From the NCBI GenBank assembly GCA_002305715.1, contig DBQD01000013.1, forward strand, positions 13,656-52,313: a stretch of DNA of 38,658 nt, read 5' to 3'. Below, piece after piece: positions 9,108 to 18,246 of the stretch. This DNA is from Proteiniphilum sp. UBA1403. Lineage in GTDB: Bacteria; Bacteroidota; Bacteroidia; Bacteroidales; Dysgonomonadaceae. Under the pieces are notes generated by a model. That model made no database searches, was not told the origin of the DNA, and was given only the letters and a program-made list of their open reading frames with translations. The translations under genes and the position numbers were made by a program. Numbering within the stretch: position 1 is the stretch's first letter; each line of letters starts with the position of its first letter.

Positions 9108-9947
9108 ATGAAGCCTATTTCTAAGAACATTGGATTGTCTGTTTTCTTCCTTTTTGTATGTCAGCTATACTCCTTATTAGCTGCAGATAATAGCGAAACC
9201 CGCTTGCAAGTGAATCAAACAGCACAAACAGCACAAAAACTGGTGGTGTTGAAATTGGATGATTTGGTAGCAGGAACGAAGGGAGTAGCGGTACCTGAAC
9301 GTTTTCAACGGGTAGCAGACTTCCTGGAAAGCAAAAATATAAAATACTCTCTCGGTGTACTCGGTTATTCTTTATTAGAGGATAATCCTGTCTACTTTAC
9401 GTGGATTACCGATCGGGCTGAACGTGGATCCGTTGAATTTTGGAACCATGGTTTGCTGCAGCGAAAGCAAAATCCGGATGGGACATTTGAACCGCAATAT
9501 GCGGTGGATGAGTTTTTACGGAGTTATGCGGAGCAGTTGCACTCACTTACGACGGTGGATAGTCTAGCAAAAGCGAAGCTTGGACTCGAGTTTTCCGTTT
9601 GGGGTCCGCACTGGAGTAATGCCAACTTAGACACCGACCGAGCTCTTGCACAAGTGGGGACTATAAAGATGACTTTTGGATATCCTCCAGTAGTTGAGCA
9701 ATATAAGGGATTTGTTCTCAGAAATAGAATTGATATTGAGTATCCAACGCACAACCCCGACTATGAGGCTTTCTTGATAAACTATGCCAAAAAGTCGAAG
9801 GAGTGGGATTATTTTTACATGCAAGGTCATCCTGCAAGTTGGGACGACACCCGCTGGGAAAACTTTGTAAAGATCATTGAATACCTTGAAAAGGAAGGTG
9901 TTCGCTTTGTAACACCTTCTGAGCTTTACAAGATCTTGGGCTATTAA
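9108..9947 (+). CDS. Exported NodB-like polysaccharide deacetylase-family protein
   Basis: 279 residues from the ATG at 9108, which gives the best signal peptide (MKPISKNIGLSVFFLFVCQ, ending near LLAA). The mature part has motifs of the NodB/deacetylase fold: an Asp-Asp near the first strand (VVLKLDDLV), GVLGYSL, and a histidine in EFWNHGL, with a late HPASWDD. These replace the classical TFDD and HxxxH motifs and suggest a metal-binding site of a divergent subgroup. Its role may be removal of acyl groups from a glycan, or another hydrolysis. It is the last gene of the four-gene exported set. The stop lies only 11 bases from the end of the convergent beta-helix gene, with no terminator between them. 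Confidence 0.72.
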   Translation: MKPISKNIGLSVFFLFVCQLYSLLAADNSETRLQVNQTAQTAQKLVVLKLDDLVAGTKGVAVPERFQRVADFLESKNIKYSLGVLGYSLLEDNPVYFTWITDRAERGSVEFWNHGLLQRKQNPDGTFEPQYAVDEFLRSYAEQLHSLTTVDSLAKAKLGLEFSVWGPHWSNANLDTDRALAQVGTIKMTFGYPPVVEQYKGFVLRNRIDIEYPTHNPDYEAFLINYAKKSKEWDYFYMQGHPASWDDTRWENFVKIIEYLEKEGVRFVTPSELYKILGY

Positions 9948-9958
9948 GTAATTACCTA

Positions 9959-11059
9959 TTAACCCTTACTCCATTCATCAGCTGGTATCTCGGGGTTATC
10001 TTCGTGATAATTGCCTTTTATAATAGTGGTGGGCTTTTGGGCCTCTTCTTCCAATATCATAATTCTGGCTTTTGTATTGCCTCCCATCCACCGGTTGTTT
10101 GTTATATATAGGCCATCAGCATCTGAACGGTGCCAGTTGATATAGACAACGCCACCTCCAATCCAATTGCTATCGATTTTGAAGTTCTTCACTCCGGCCC
10201 GAGTACTTGCCGGTGTTGCCATGAATACAGCCATCCATGATCTGTTTGGATAGACAGAACAGCCTCCCATGAGCTTCCCATCGCTACCCCAAACGGGAGG
10301 TTCATTGGCATTGCCAACACTTTTGTCGATATAAGCTTCAGCGGTTGTACCGTACATTTCGAAATTTGCAGCACCATAGTGGATTTGAACACAGTCGTTG
10401 TGTGTCTGATTATCTGAATGCCCGGTGCCTGGAGGTTCGAAAAAATAAGTCAAATCGTGAATGTATGATCCCAAGATCTTCACATTGCTTGCGGGTGTAG
10501 ATCGTGAACCGTCACCGGAGTAGAGGCCAACGCCATCGATTGCACCGGACAAATCGCACCGTTCAAGGGTAAAATTATGTCCGAATATGCAATTTGCTGC
10601 TCCCTCATCCACAGATGTGGGTTTGTCACTTGGTTTAAAGAGACAGTTTTGAAAGGTAATATCCCGGACATCGGGACCGGTAACTCGAACCATTCCAACG
10701 CCACCACTGGCATAGGATGATTTTGGATTGAACCAGCAGTTTTTGTAGGTTACGTTCTTTGCCGTAACAATGACGGCGCAGGTAAAGCGTATATTTTCGT
10801 ACACAGCTCCGTTGGTGGAGTGAACCACTTCGTATTTGATTTTTCCGTCGTTTCCGGTTATTCGGATTCCTTCTTCTACTTTCATGGTATTGGGATCAAT
10901 ATTTTCAACCTGTAGACCGGTGTTGGATGCATCAGGTTTTGTTGTTCCCAGTATAAACTCTTTGGGTACAACTGATTCAGGGACTTCCAATGTCTCAGTT
11001 GTATTTTCGCAGGAATAACCTACGAGTAAACAGATCATTAATAAATACATAGTGTGCAT
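9959..11059 (-). CDS. Right-handed beta-helix lipoprotein, probable polysaccharide-active enzyme
   Basis: 366 residues. A short signal ends at Cys17 (VGYSC), suggesting a lipoprotein, though the box is loose. The body shows parallel beta-helix repeats with asparagine-ladder-like turns (VTYKNCWF, ITFQNCLF, FTLERCDLSG, VKILGSYIHD, LYITNNRWMGG). A His-rich central stretch (GTGHSDNQTHNDCVQIHYG) may be an active or metal site. This fold is that of pectate lyases, polygalacturonases and alginate or other polysaccharide lyases, but no family-specific motif lets me name the reaction. Its ATG overlaps the stop of the upstream isomerase gene by one base, so translation is likely coupled. Role: possibly surface cleavage of an acidic glycan feeding the transporter in the same operon. 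Confidence 0.75.
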   Translation of the reverse strand: MHTMYLLMICLLVGYSCENTTETLEVPESVVPKEFILGTTKPDASNTGLQVENIDPNTMKVEEGIRITGNDGKIKYEVVHSTNGAVYENIRFTCAVIVTAKNVTYKNCWFNPKSSYASGGVGMVRVTGPDVRDITFQNCLFKPSDKPTSVDEGAANCIFGHNFTLERCDLSGAIDGVGLYSGDGSRSTPASNVKILGSYIHDLTYFFEPPGTGHSDNQTHNDCVQIHYGAANFEMYGTTAEAYIDKSVGNANEPPVWGSDGKLMGGCSVYPNRSWMAVFMATPASTRAGVKNFKIDSNWIGGGVVYINWHRSDADGLYITNNRWMGGNTKARIMILEEEAQKPTTIIKGNYHEDNPEIPADEWSKG

Positions 11060-12528
11060 TATTTTGATGGAATTATAACTGCTTCAATATTCAAATATTC
11101 GGCAATCTTTTTAATTAATTCTGCATTGTGCCCCACTCCCAAGGCAAAGTGATGTGTTGGTCCTTCTTTCATCCATCGATAGAGGAATGTCCGCACGTCG
11201 GGTTTGAAAACTCCCCGGGTATTTGTATTTCCGGTGGGTGGAATGGGACCGCTTAGCGATTCTCCTTCGGCGATGATAAATTTGTATTTACCATCGTAGG
11301 TGGAGTTGATTGATAGCATGGTAATGGGCCCCTCCTTGATGTGAAATTCAACACCTGCACCACTTCCCGGTTTACCATGATATTTCTTCAGGCTTCGCAA
11401 GACCGGCTTTCCTTCAGCAATGGAGATGTTGTGGGGACCGTCATGTCCTACCAACACGAAATCTTCGTTGAAGTCGACAGGATGAAATTCAGCAAAGCTG
11501 CCTCCTATTCCCAATAAGTTCATAATGGCCAAGGCAATCAAGGTTTTGAGGTCCGACTCACCACACATGGGAAAACCGGACGAAATCAGCATCGAGTTTC
11601 CAACAATAAGATTGGACATAACCAACTCCTCGGTGCTACCTGCACGACCGTTGTAATAATAGGCTAAACCATCGATTTTCTTTAATTCAATGAACTTTTT
11701 TAATGCAACAGAGACTTGTGCAGATGTACGCAGGTCCTCTTTCCTTAGTTTGACGGCGATTGGATCGGAGACCGGGTCGGGTGTGTCAAAGAAATCCAGG
11801 ATAATATTCTCTACTTTCTGTATCTCTTCTTCTGTAGCTTGCTCAAAGAGAGTAACAATTTCATTGGCTTCACATTGTACAATATGACAACCAAAGAAAG
11901 AGGTTAGCATGGTGGCATCGGTATGCATATCGAGCATGGCATTCAGGGGGTGACCTATATGTGCGAAATGTGCACTTTTGAGTCCTTTCAACACGCTTGC
12001 GATTTGACAATACTCTGCTATTTTAGTGTCTGCAGCTTTATCGTCGGTCAGAGTGCCGATAATCATCTCGGGTATTTTCTTTCCCATTCTGGTGGAGGTG
12101 GCCACAAATTCCGGCAGTGCACATATATCATCATTGGCGAGCTGCATGTAGGTAGATGCTTGGGAATAATCCAATGCCTTACGAGGTTGCAGGGCTACCA
12201 AAATGATGGGTACGTTTATGTTTCGTATAATAACACCAAAGGTGCCGGATGTGGCATAGGTGAGCATATTACAAAACAGAATATCGATATTGGCGGATTT
12301 GATTTCATTCACTTTCTGATAGGCAGTTTCGGGGTTGTCGATCATTCCAAAATCAACAATAATCCTGTTTTCTTTGGGTACTTTGGCCATTATGATTTGA
12401 TGCTTGATCATCAATTCATCTAACAGACCGGGAAATTGATTCCAGTACACATCATATCCTACACCAAAGAACCCGATGCGAAGTTCTTGATCGTGCCTTG
12501 TGGTAAAAAAATCTTGGATGCTTTTCAT
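11059..12528 (-). CDS. L-arabinose/L-fucose isomerase-family protein
   Basis: 489 residues, close to the usual 470-500 for AraA. The N-terminal part is a Rossmann-like domain (LRIGFFGVGYDVYWNQFPGL), and the C-terminal part has the metal-binding residues of the family: Glu324 (CGESD), Glu347 (FAEFH), His362 (GHDGPHN) and a His459-His460 pair (PTHHFALG). Their order and spacing follow E. coli AraA Glu306, Glu333, His350 and His450. It would interconvert an aldose and ketose in the cytoplasm using Mn2+ or similar. No kinase or epimerase gene lies nearby, so the pathway is incomplete here and the true sugar may not be arabinose. The start overlaps the stop of the MFS gene (ATGA), and the stop overlaps the start of the beta-helix gene: a tightly coupled operon. 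Confidence 0.88.
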   Translation of the reverse strand: MKSIQDFFTTRHDQELRIGFFGVGYDVYWNQFPGLLDELMIKHQIIMAKVPKENRIIVDFGMIDNPETAYQKVNEIKSANIDILFCNMLTYATSGTFGVIIRNINVPIILVALQPRKALDYSQASTYMQLANDDICALPEFVATSTRMGKKIPEMIIGTLTDDKAADTKIAEYCQIASVLKGLKSAHFAHIGHPLNAMLDMHTDATMLTSFFGCHIVQCEANEIVTLFEQATEEEIQKVENIILDFFDTPDPVSDPIAVKLRKEDLRTSAQVSVALKKFIELKKIDGLAYYYNGRAGSTEELVMSNLIVGNSMLISSGFPMCGESDLKTLIALAIMNLLGIGGSFAEFHPVDFNEDFVLVGHDGPHNISIAEGKPVLRSLKKYHGKPGSGAGVEFHIKEGPITMLSINSTYDGKYKFIIAEGESLSGPIPPTGNTNTRGVFKPDVRTFLYRWMKEGPTHHFALGVGHNAELIKKIAEYLNIEAVIIPSK

Positions 12529-13796
12529 CTTTTTGTTGAAATTTCTATTGAGTCAATTGCTTTAATTCTAGGAACAAACACGGAGAAAAGAATAAATGCA
12601 AGGGGATACATAATGCCGGCATAGACCCACAGGGGGTTGTAGGAGAACTTGGCAATTATAACTCCCATAAATGGGTTGATCAGCAAAGAGGATATGGCAC
12701 CGGCTGAACCGGAAAGACCAACAATTGTTGAACTTGCCGAGCGGCCAAATATGTCGCTTATGGAGGTAATATAGTTCGTAATCCATATTCCATGGGCAAA
12801 GAATGCGATACACAGAAGAGTGATAATTATGGCGATAGAGGATGTGCTTTGGACAAATATGGCAGCGATAGTGAGTAATGCTGCAATACCCATAGCCAGC
12901 TTCCGGGAGAGATTAACGTTTCCGGTCTTCTTTAATATTGTGTCGGATAAGTATCCTCCCAACACATTGGAGAAGCCAAGCGCAAGAAAGGGTACCCAAA
13001 AAAGGTCTCCAATCATGTCGAGCGATACATTTTTTGTTTCGTTGAGAAACTTGGGGATCCAAAACATATAAAAATAGAAAATGGGATCCAGCAAGAAACG
13101 GATGACAATAAACACCCACACTTCTTTAATCTTCAATAAATTGGTTAGTTTGTATGGGTGTCCGGGAATTGAGGGGATGGTGGTTTTTTCCGCCTCACTC
13201 AATTGTTTTTTATATTTTGAGGATTTTGGGATTACAAACCAAAAGATGGACCAGATGAGACCAATGATACCGACAACGAAAAATACACCACGCCAACCCA
13301 TACTGTTCATCAGCATCACCGTGAGGGGTGGTGCAATAACGGCACCAAATGCAGATCCTCCGATAGCAAATCCGATGGCAAGTGCTTGATTCTTTTTCGG
13401 TACCCATTCAACCACAGCTTTTATTACTCCTGGGAAGGCTCCTCCTTCTCCTAAACCAAGGATGAACCGTAAAAAGGCAAAGTGAACAACTGTAATGGCA
13501 AATCCATGCATGAATGTGGCAACTGTCCATAAAACGACTGAAAGCCCAAGCCCCAACTTACTCCCAAATTTGTCGATTAAGATGCCACCAAGAGTAAACA
13601 TGATGGCGTATCCTATGAGAAAGGAGGTGTTGATGAAACCATAGTCTGTATTCCCAAAGAGTAATTCTTCTCGTATCTCAATGATGGAGATGGAGAGTAC
13701 CTGCCGATCGAGAAAGCTTAATCCCGTGGCAATAAAACACATGAACACGACAAACCCGATTATTAATTTCAGGCGAAGATTACGTATGTTTTTCAT
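12525..13796 (-). CDS. MFS transporter, anion:cation symporter (hexuronate/sugar-acid) type
   Basis: 423 residues from the ATG at 13796; an upstream ATG at 13814 is possible but less likely. Twelve hydrophobic segments are expected, with FLDRQVLSISI in the first helix, the MFS loop motif (GGILIDKFGSKLG) between helices 2 and 3, and FLRFILGLGEGGAFPGVIKA in helix 4. These match the ACS subgroup that includes ExuT-like hexuronate and glucarate transporters. It would import an organic anion or sugar acid across the inner membrane by proton symport. It is the first gene of the operon with the isomerase (4-base ATGA overlap) and the beta-helix lipoprotein. A promoter lies at 13830-13860. Confidence 0.9.
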   Translation of the reverse strand: MKNIRNLRLKLIIGFVVFMCFIATGLSFLDRQVLSISIIEIREELLFGNTDYGFINTSFLIGYAIMFTLGGILIDKFGSKLGLGLSVVLWTVATFMHGFAITVVHFAFLRFILGLGEGGAFPGVIKAVVEWVPKKNQALAIGFAIGGSAFGAVIAPPLTVMLMNSMGWRGVFFVVGIIGLIWSIFWFVIPKSSKYKKQLSEAEKTTIPSIPGHPYKLTNLLKIKEVWVFIVIRFLLDPIFYFYMFWIPKFLNETKNVSLDMIGDLFWVPFLALGFSNVLGGYLSDTILKKTGNVNLSRKLAMGIAALLTIAAIFVQSTSSIAIIITLLCIAFFAHGIWITNYITSISDIFGRSASSTIVGLSGSAGAISSLLINPFMGVIIAKFSYNPLWVYAGIMYPLAFILFSVFVPRIKAIDSIEISTKR

Positions 13797-13829
13797 ATAA
13801 ATAATGTAATGCACGACTGATTACTGCCT

Positions 13830-13860
13830 CAAATGTATCCTTTTTTTTTATTTTGGCAAT
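13830..13860 (-). promoter_or_regulatory. Putative promoter of MFS-isomerase-beta-helix operon
   Basis: Read leftward, TACATTTG (13830-13837) matches the Bacteroidota -7 element. ATTG at 13857-13860, 19 bases upstream, is close to the -33 TTTG. The start would be near 13823, some 27 bases before the MFS ATG at 13796, which supports that start. Confidence 0.55.
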
Positions 13861-14088
13861 TGTATGAGAATAAATAGGATAGAATTGTATAGTATTTATA
13901 TCAAATATCTTAGTCTTTATGGCATTCCTATCATCTTTTCTACTAAACAATGTATTATTTTTGTCGTGAGAGTTCACTGCATGACGAGTGTAATTAATTG
14001 TAATACCGAAAAAAGAATCAGTGATCAATTCAATGAAATTATGTATATCTAGAAAAATAATCGTTCAACCTTTAAAATTTTGAGTAAA

Positions 14089-15012
14089 ATGAGCAAAAAA
14101 ATGTTGCTGCTTATTGTATTACAGACACTGATTTTTACCGGTTTTGCACAGGTGAAAGTTCCAGTTTCTGTGGCTTCTTATAACATACGGTATGATAATC
14201 CACACGATGGAGATAATGGATGGGAGTTTCGAAAAGAACATGTGAAAGAATTGATTCAGTTTCACGACTTCGATATTTTTGGTATCCAAGAGGGAATGTA
14301 TAATCAGGTAACTGATATTGCAGCGCTTGAACAGTATGCATGGTATGGCAAGGGACGAGACGATGGTGATACGAAAGGAGAGCATTGTGCTATCTTCTTC
14401 AAGAAAGATCGTTTTGATTTGCTCAACTCAGGCTCTTTCTGGTTGAGTGAAACACCCGACATTCCAACTATTGGCTGGGATTCGAGAGTAAATAAACGGG
14501 TTTGCTCATGGGGGCGCTTACGTGACCGGATTAATAAGAATGAATTTTATTTTTTCAGTGTCCATTTCGACAACTTGGGAGCACAAGCACGTCGTGAGTC
14601 TGCGAAATTAATGGTTGCAAAAATTCCGGAAATTGCGGGTGATATGCCGGTAATTGTGGTGGGTGACTTTAACTCTACTCCTGAAACAGAGCAGATTGCT
14701 ACGATGGAAACACTTTTGAGAGATTCCTACAAAGTATCGAAAATTAAACCCTATGGTCCGGATAGGACAACAGGTGGTTTTCAATACGACCCTGTTCGAG
14801 AAAAGCGTACCGACTCGATATATGCAGCTAGAGCTCAAGAGAGACAGGAGGCAAATCCTGCACAAAGAAGAGGTGGCAGCAGAAGGATTGATTATATTTT
14901 TGTGAGCGATAAAATAGAGGTACTCAAACATGGAGTTATTATGGATTTCTATGGATCGTATCGTTTTCCTTCTGATCATTTTCCGATTGTATCAACCATT
15001 CTCATAAACTAA
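14089..15012 (+). CDS. Exported endonuclease/exonuclease/phosphatase-fold protein
   Basis: 307 residues from the ATG at 14089; the frame is open from a TTG at 14080. A signal peptide (MSKKMLLLIVLQTLIFTGFAQ) precedes a full EEP domain with the ordered motifs of the DNase I-like superfamily: YNIRYDNPHDG, IFGIQEG (metal-binding Glu), FSVHFDN, VVGDFNSTP (Asp-Asn pair) and SDHFPI (catalytic His near the end). The superfamily includes nucleases, sphingomyelinases and inositol phosphatases; exported Bacteroidota members are usually unassigned phosphodiesterases. A short Arg-rich insert (about 255-265) interrupts the domain before IDYIFVSD. It stands alone as a transcription unit, followed by a hairpin terminator. 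The neighbourhood suggests glycan or phospho-ester salvage, which is inference. Confidence 0.9.
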   Translation: MSKKMLLLIVLQTLIFTGFAQVKVPVSVASYNIRYDNPHDGDNGWEFRKEHVKELIQFHDFDIFGIQEGMYNQVTDIAALEQYAWYGKGRDDGDTKGEHCAIFFKKDRFDLLNSGSFWLSETPDIPTIGWDSRVNKRVCSWGRLRDRINKNEFYFFSVHFDNLGAQARRESAKLMVAKIPEIAGDMPVIVVGDFNSTPETEQIATMETLLRDSYKVSKIKPYGPDRTTGGFQYDPVREKRTDSIYAARAQERQEANPAQRRGGSRRIDYIFVSDKIEVLKHGVIMDFYGSYRFPSDHFPIVSTILIN

Positions 15013-15021
15013 TTCTCTGAT

Positions 15022-15053
15022 TGTTGTTAGCATCTGTTGGGGTGCTAACAACA
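15022..15053 (+). terminator. Intrinsic terminator after the EEP-fold gene
   Basis: An 11-bp perfect stem, TGTTGTTAGCA (15022-15032) and TGCTAACAACA (15043-15053), with a 10-base loop. A T-rich tail (TTTATTTT) follows. It separates the EEP gene from the glycoside hydrolase gene. Confidence 0.75.
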
Positions 15054-15081
15054 TTTATTTTCCTAATAATCGAAGACCAGT

Positions 15082-18000
15082 ATGAAACTATATCCCATCT
15101 TTATCATTTTACTACTTTGTACCGGTTGTACATTGAACAACGTTTCGGGTGATTGGATTCAGGCTGATATATTTAAAAATCCTCCTGTTGAATATCGATC
15201 TGCTCCGTTTTATTCGCTAAATGACCTGTTAGACACAACGGAGGTCATTCGTCAGGTGAAAGGTTTTAAAGATGCTGGCTTCGGTGGAAGTTTCCTACAT
15301 AGTAGGGGTGGTTTGTTGACAGAGTATTTGGGTACTGAGTGGTGGGAGGTGATGGATGTTGCGGTTCGTGCCTCTAAGGAGGTTGGACTGAAAGTGTGGT
15401 TTTATGATGAAGATAAATGGCCAAGTGGATTTGCGGGTGGTAAGATTCCTCTTATATCGGAAGAGTTTCATGCAAGGTGTTTAAGTAGGATTGATAAAAA
15501 TGAGAAAATTCGGAAAGGTCATCAGTTAATATATGAAGATGAACACTACAAATACATTGTTAATAAAGCTCGAATGGGTAACGGATGGTTCAATGGAACC
15601 TGTTATTCCGATCTGCTCAATCCGGAAGTGGTAAAGTCGTTTATCGATAGTGCTTATGTTCCGTATCTCGACCGTTACAAGAAGGATGTAGGAAAGACAG
15701 TACTTGGAATCTTTACCGATGAGCCACAAATTTCACCAAGGGTATCAGATGGAAAAGAAGGTTCTGTGAGTTTTTCTCCGGTGATTGTTGATCGATTCCG
15801 TGAAATGCACGGGTATGACCTGATACCGGTTATTCACATGTTGTTTGATACGATTGGTAATTATAAGAAAGTCCGTTACGATTATTACCAGACAATTTCT
15901 CGTTGCTTCGAAGAGAGTTTTACGCAACAAATTGGGAATTATTGTGCCGATGTGAATGCTGTGATGACAGGCCACTTGAATGGCGAAGAGGATTTTAATT
16001 CGGCAATGGTCAATTCCGGTAACTCAATGATTAATTACCGGCATATGCAAATGCCCGGTATTGATCAGTTGGGGCTTCACTACTCACCTTTAAATGTACC
16101 AAAGAGCGTTTCGAGTGTGGCCAATCAATATGGTATATCTAGAAGAATGAGTGAGTCGTATGGCATCAGTGGGCAGAATATGAGTTTTGAAGATCGGAAA
16201 TGGTTGCTCGATTGGTTGACAATTAATGGAATCAATTTTATTGTTCCTCACCTTACTTCCTATAGCATGAAAGGTGAACGCAAACGTGATTATCCGCCCA
16301 ACTTCAGTGATGCACAACCCTACTGGGGGTACAATAACTTGTTCGAAGATTATTCAGCACGAATGTGCTATGTGAATACAATTGGAAAATATGCAGCAGA
16401 CCTGTTGTTGATTCATCCGCTGGAATCGGAATACTTGGGAGTCGAAAATGATAGTTACCATAATTATGATCTATGCATGAATCTGTTGCAGAGAAGTCAC
16501 CGTAATTTTGATTTGGGAGACGAACAGATTATGTCTGAAATAGCAAGAGTTGAACGGAATGAACTGGTTATGGGTGACATGTCTTACAAACTAATTGTGC
16601 TGCCTAGCATGCTGGTCATTCGTGGGACTACACTTGAACTGCTTGAGAGATTCAATGCTGCTGGGGGTAAGATTCTGGTGTTTGATAAATATCCGGAATA
16701 TGTTGATGGTGAGTTGAATCCGAATGCGATTGAATTGCTTACATCAATAAGTCGTCTGGTGACAAAAAATGATTTAGTGGAGGTGCTCGATAAGATACTT
16801 CCTACCGAATACGAAATACGGGGTGAGGGCAATGAGTTGATTTGGACACATTACCGTGAAGTTGAGCAGGGTGGGATACTGCAATTGTCGAATACTTCTC
16901 GACTAAAGGAGATTGATATTGAGCTATTGTTTTCTTCAACATCTACTGATTTGGCTCTTTGGAATCCTGAAGATGGAACGTCTATGAAGTTAATTCCCGG
17001 TGCAGATGGACGGATTAAACTTCATTTTGCTGCAACGCAATCTTGGATAATTACGTTTGGTACCGCTTCGAAGGAGGTTGATACATCGCAAGTTTATCAG
17101 TTCCCCGGATTGAAAACAGTTTTAACACAGATACAGGGTCCATGGAAAGGGAAACGACTTAATCCAAACGCGTTGATATTGGATTTTGCTCGTTATTCGA
17201 CCGACAATGGAAAAACATATAGTGATCTTGAACCTATCATTGGTATTCATCAACGACTCACTAAGGAGAGATATAATGGGAAACTTATACTTGCATATGA
17301 ACTTCAAGTTGCAAAAGTACCGACCAATTATTCTCTTGTTATTGAGCAGCCTCATCTTTACATGATTACGGTTAATGATACACCGATTAATTTTGAGGGA
17401 AATACGTTTTATTTTGACCATTCATTTCGGGTTCAAGATATTTCAGGGACATTGAGAGAGGGTGTGAATGAAATATGTTTGGTGGTTGATTATGTGGCAC
17501 CTAAAAAGTCGAGCCTGAATGCCATTGAAAGATATGGGACAGAGATTGAGAGCATTTATCTTATTGGTGATTTTGCCGTGACAGCAATACCTTCGACAAA
17601 ACCATTTTCCATTTCTCAGAAGTATGAAGATAAGGTACTGGTGGAGAAAGATGTACATCATATGAGTCGTTTTGAAATTACAACCGAGCAAGAGTTGTTT
17701 GAGAACGATCTGGTTCTGCAGGGTTATCCTTTTTATGCGGGTAAATTTTTGTTGAACAATACTTTCACAATTGATAAGATTGATCATGCGAAACAGTATT
17801 TCTTGACTCTTCCATCGTTTGAGTCAATCGTCGTAACTGTACGATTAAACGGAGTTGAGTATGATCCGAAAATATTTAGTCCGTGGGAAGTCGATATTAC
17901 CAAGTTGTTAAAAGAAGGGGAAAATAGTGTTGAAATAGAGTTGGTTAATTCGCTACGCAACCTGTTGGGACCTCATCATCATGCGAATGGCGAGTTAAAA

Positions 18001-18168
18001 GAGGTAGGTCCCGAGAGTTTCTCCGGGAATCCGGTATGGCCAAATAACGGAGGTGAATACAACTGGTATGATCTTCGAAAGGATGGAGACGCTACGCTTT
18101 GGCGGGACGATTATTGTTTGATTCCTTTTGGTTTACTTAGTCAGGTGAATCTGTTTTCAAGTGAGTAG
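15082..18168 (+). CDS. Large glycoside hydrolase lipoprotein, GH106-like
   Basis: 1028 residues. The signal ends at a lipobox (LLCTGC, Cys16), so it is probably on the cell surface or in the periplasm. The catalytic part has YDEDKWPSG at 108-116 and FTDEPQ with Asp213-Glu214, a pattern of the large hydrolases usually filed with GH106 alpha-L-rhamnosidases, whose acid residues act on rhamnose-containing glycans. A long C-terminal half has sandwich segments with GH2-type carbohydrate-binding features (VRLNGVEYD, EGENSVEIELVNSLRN). Length fits the family (about 1000). It is preceded by a terminator and followed by tRNA-Ala on the other strand, so it is likely transcribed alone. The family is likely; rhamnose specificity is not proven. 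Confidence 0.78.
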   Translation: MKLYPIFIILLLCTGCTLNNVSGDWIQADIFKNPPVEYRSAPFYSLNDLLDTTEVIRQVKGFKDAGFGGSFLHSRGGLLTEYLGTEWWEVMDVAVRASKEVGLKVWFYDEDKWPSGFAGGKIPLISEEFHARCLSRIDKNEKIRKGHQLIYEDEHYKYIVNKARMGNGWFNGTCYSDLLNPEVVKSFIDSAYVPYLDRYKKDVGKTVLGIFTDEPQISPRVSDGKEGSVSFSPVIVDRFREMHGYDLIPVIHMLFDTIGNYKKVRYDYYQTISRCFEESFTQQIGNYCADVNAVMTGHLNGEEDFNSAMVNSGNSMINYRHMQMPGIDQLGLHYSPLNVPKSVSSVANQYGISRRMSESYGISGQNMSFEDRKWLLDWLTINGINFIVPHLTSYSMKGERKRDYPPNFSDAQPYWGYNNLFEDYSARMCYVNTIGKYAADLLLIHPLESEYLGVENDSYHNYDLCMNLLQRSHRNFDLGDEQIMSEIARVERNELVMGDMSYKLIVLPSMLVIRGTTLELLERFNAAGGKILVFDKYPEYVDGELNPNAIELLTSISRLVTKNDLVEVLDKILPTEYEIRGEGNELIWTHYREVEQGGILQLSNTSRLKEIDIELLFSSTSTDLALWNPEDGTSMKLIPGADGRIKLHFAATQSWIITFGTASKEVDTSQVYQFPGLKTVLTQIQGPWKGKRLNPNALILDFARYSTDNGKTYSDLEPIIGIHQRLTKERYNGKLILAYELQVAKVPTNYSLVIEQPHLYMITVNDTPINFEGNTFYFDHSFRVQDISGTLREGVNEICLVVDYVAPKKSSLNAIERYGTEIESIYLIGDFAVTAIPSTKPFSISQKYEDKVLVEKDVHHMSRFEITTEQELFENDLVLQGYPFYAGKFLLNNTFTIDKIDHAKQYFLTLPSFESIVVTVRLNGVEYDPKIFSPWEVDITKLLKEGENSVEIELVNSLRNLLGPHHHANGELKEVGPESFSGNPVWPNNGGEYNWYDLRKDGDATLWRDDYCLIPFGLLSQVNLFSSE

Positions 18169-18246
18169 TAACGACTTATTTGTACATGTCATACAATGTC
18201 TTGTGACAACTTTATACTAAATTGTAAGTATAAAAATAATCATAAA

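Noticed and set aside
11923..12423. 166-codon open frame on the plus strand opposite the isomerase gene
   Set aside because: The isomerase on the minus strand has complete active-site motifs and coupled start and stop codons; this frame has odd composition (many Cys, His, Gly) and no family features.
18211..18234. Hairpin TTTATACT and AGTATAAA after the glycoside hydrolase gene
   Set aside because: The stem is short and A-T only, and no T run follows; the strong stem at 18247-18292 is the better terminator.
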